Assembly: GCA_049999765.1 (NCBI GenBank)
Contig: JBNGIQ010005369.1
Span: 1 to 30,786 of the forward strand
Length of the DNA stretch: 30,786 nt
Direction of reading: 5' to 3'
Source of the DNA: Phaeoceros laevis
Taxonomy: Eukaryota; Anthocerotophyta; Anthocerotopsida; Notothyladales
Positions 30,201-30,786 of this stretch are shown here, piece after piece (within the stretch, counting starts at the first letter, position 1; every line of letters begins with the position of its first letter). The translations under genes were made by a program, and so were the position numbers. The notes under the pieces are model-generated. The model was not told the DNA's origin and made no database searches. It saw nothing but the letters and a program-made list of their open reading frames with translations.

Positions 30201-30622
30201 TGCTTCTTCCAGACACTGCTAGGCCTGTTTCACTCTAATGCGCGAGCATCATAGCTTGCATCCCAACCTAACTCTGGATACCCATAAATAGGACCAGGAC
30301 AGCTTGTGGTCCTGCAGCAGTATTCACAAATCCGAGTGGCGCAATGGTACAGGGGAAACCAAGCACAGAGCCAGAACGGATGAGCAGACCAATGCAGACA
30401 AATCAGCGGCACACGCATCGAAAGATCGAAGAGAGATGACCATCTAGGCACAAGCCAGTTACTGGAGGTCGAGGGATGGATAGACACCTTGGGCCGGAAG
30501 CGGCTGGGTGTAGTGTCAACGGCATCGGTCCGGAGCGGGTAGAACTGATCTGGATCCTCCAGAAACTCTAAGGTGGTGCGCCCAAAAGACAGGCCAGTCT
30601 TCAATTTGCGCAAAGAGGCCAT
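27262..30622 (-). CDS. TBC-domain Rab GTPase-activating protein
   Basis: Accelerates GTP hydrolysis by Rab GTPases in vesicle traffic. Eleven coding exons on the minus strand: 30622-30488, 30154-30059, 29916-29813, 29652-29510, 29429-29340, 29148-29026, 28879-28791, 28506-28401, 28131-28034, 27898-27623 and 27453-27262; 483 residues, all joins in frame. The N-terminus MASLRKLKTG leads into PGKTLSPRFWRAAFNSQGQL. The TBC domain (about 78-400) starts at GVHPSIRGEVWEFLLGCF; an acidic/polar insert (about 112-175) follows as in plant members; then WRTLLHQIGLDVVRTDR with the arginine finger, AWLDPEIGYCQGMSDFCSPM with the glutamine finger, ADAFWCFERLMRRV, and GGGDYLFAFRMVMVLFRREF. Both catalytic fingers are intact, so activity is likely. 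The C-terminus (LHKKYLAKVGL...) may hold one more intron. The target Rab is unknown. Confidence 0.93.
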
Positions 30623-30786
30623 GGCTACCTGCCGTTTCCGCTGCAGGTGCAATAGCGGACAAGGGGGACGAGAGTTGCAGGTCGGGCAGTGCGAGCTGGT
30701 TCATCGTGGCTCGAAGGGTGGCGGCTGTATTTTGCTGTTATAAGCATGAGCAAGGCATTCCTGTTCACGCGGTCCTGGCCTCTAAA
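30623..30786. promoter_or_regulatory. 5' region of the TBC gene with an overlapping upstream ORF
   Basis: An upstream ATG at 30704 (minus strand) opens a 62-codon frame (MNQLALPDLQLSSPLSAIAP at its start) that runs past the main ATG at 30622 in another frame and ends at 30516. If the mRNA starts upstream of 30704 this would be an overlapping uORF. The window ends at 30786, so the transcription start cannot be seen. Confidence 0.35.

Noticed and set aside
1-30786. CRISPR array, tRNA, rRNA or prokaryotic operon
   Set aside because: No regularly spaced palindromic repeats, no cloverleaf or rRNA-like stretch seen by eye, and the genes are intron-containing plant nuclear genes.

Overview
The window is nuclear DNA from a streptophyte plant, most likely an early-diverging land plant (bryophyte or lycophyte). 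Evidence: short GT-AG introns of roughly 40-460 bases, high gene density, plant-type protein families (NRP/SET chaperone, plant SSADH, plant PNGase A-like protein, chloroplast-lumen PsaN-like protein, plant TBC family) and a telo-box near a translation gene. The exact lineage cannot be fixed from sequence alone. A run of exactly 100 N at 9974-10073 is an assembly gap.

Layout. 1-3100 is gene-poor and repeat-rich: a GC-poor, AAACG-rich repeat stretch, a 49-bp minisatellite, and a fossil hAT transposon with a broken transposase tail that appears to sit inside the minisatellite. From 3584 on there are nine genes: NRP histone chaperone (+), F-box/WD40 protein (-), mitochondrial succinic semialdehyde dehydrogenase (+), a long coiled-coil protein (-), eIF3 subunit c (-), PNGase A-like secreted protein (+), a PsaN-like Tat-targeted lumen protein (+), a secreted transferrin-like protein (-) and a TBC Rab-GAP (-). 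Two divergent pairs share short upstream regions (F-box/SSADH and eIF3c/PNGase A-like). A small non-autonomous hAT-like element with an 8-bp target duplication lies at 22287-22707.

The genes are ordinary housekeeping neighbours, not an operon or a visible shared pathway. Exon joins were worked out by hand from reading-frame phase and GT-AG borders; every join listed keeps frame. The item most worth attention is the transferrin-like gene at 24280-26384. It is a single transferrin lobe behind a signal peptide and a proline-rich stalk, in a plant. Three of four canonical iron ligands (Asp, Tyr, Tyr) and the core disulfide cysteines are kept, but the His ligand is Asn and the anion-binding Thr and Arg are lost, which suggests a plant iron- or metal-binding protein with altered chemistry.
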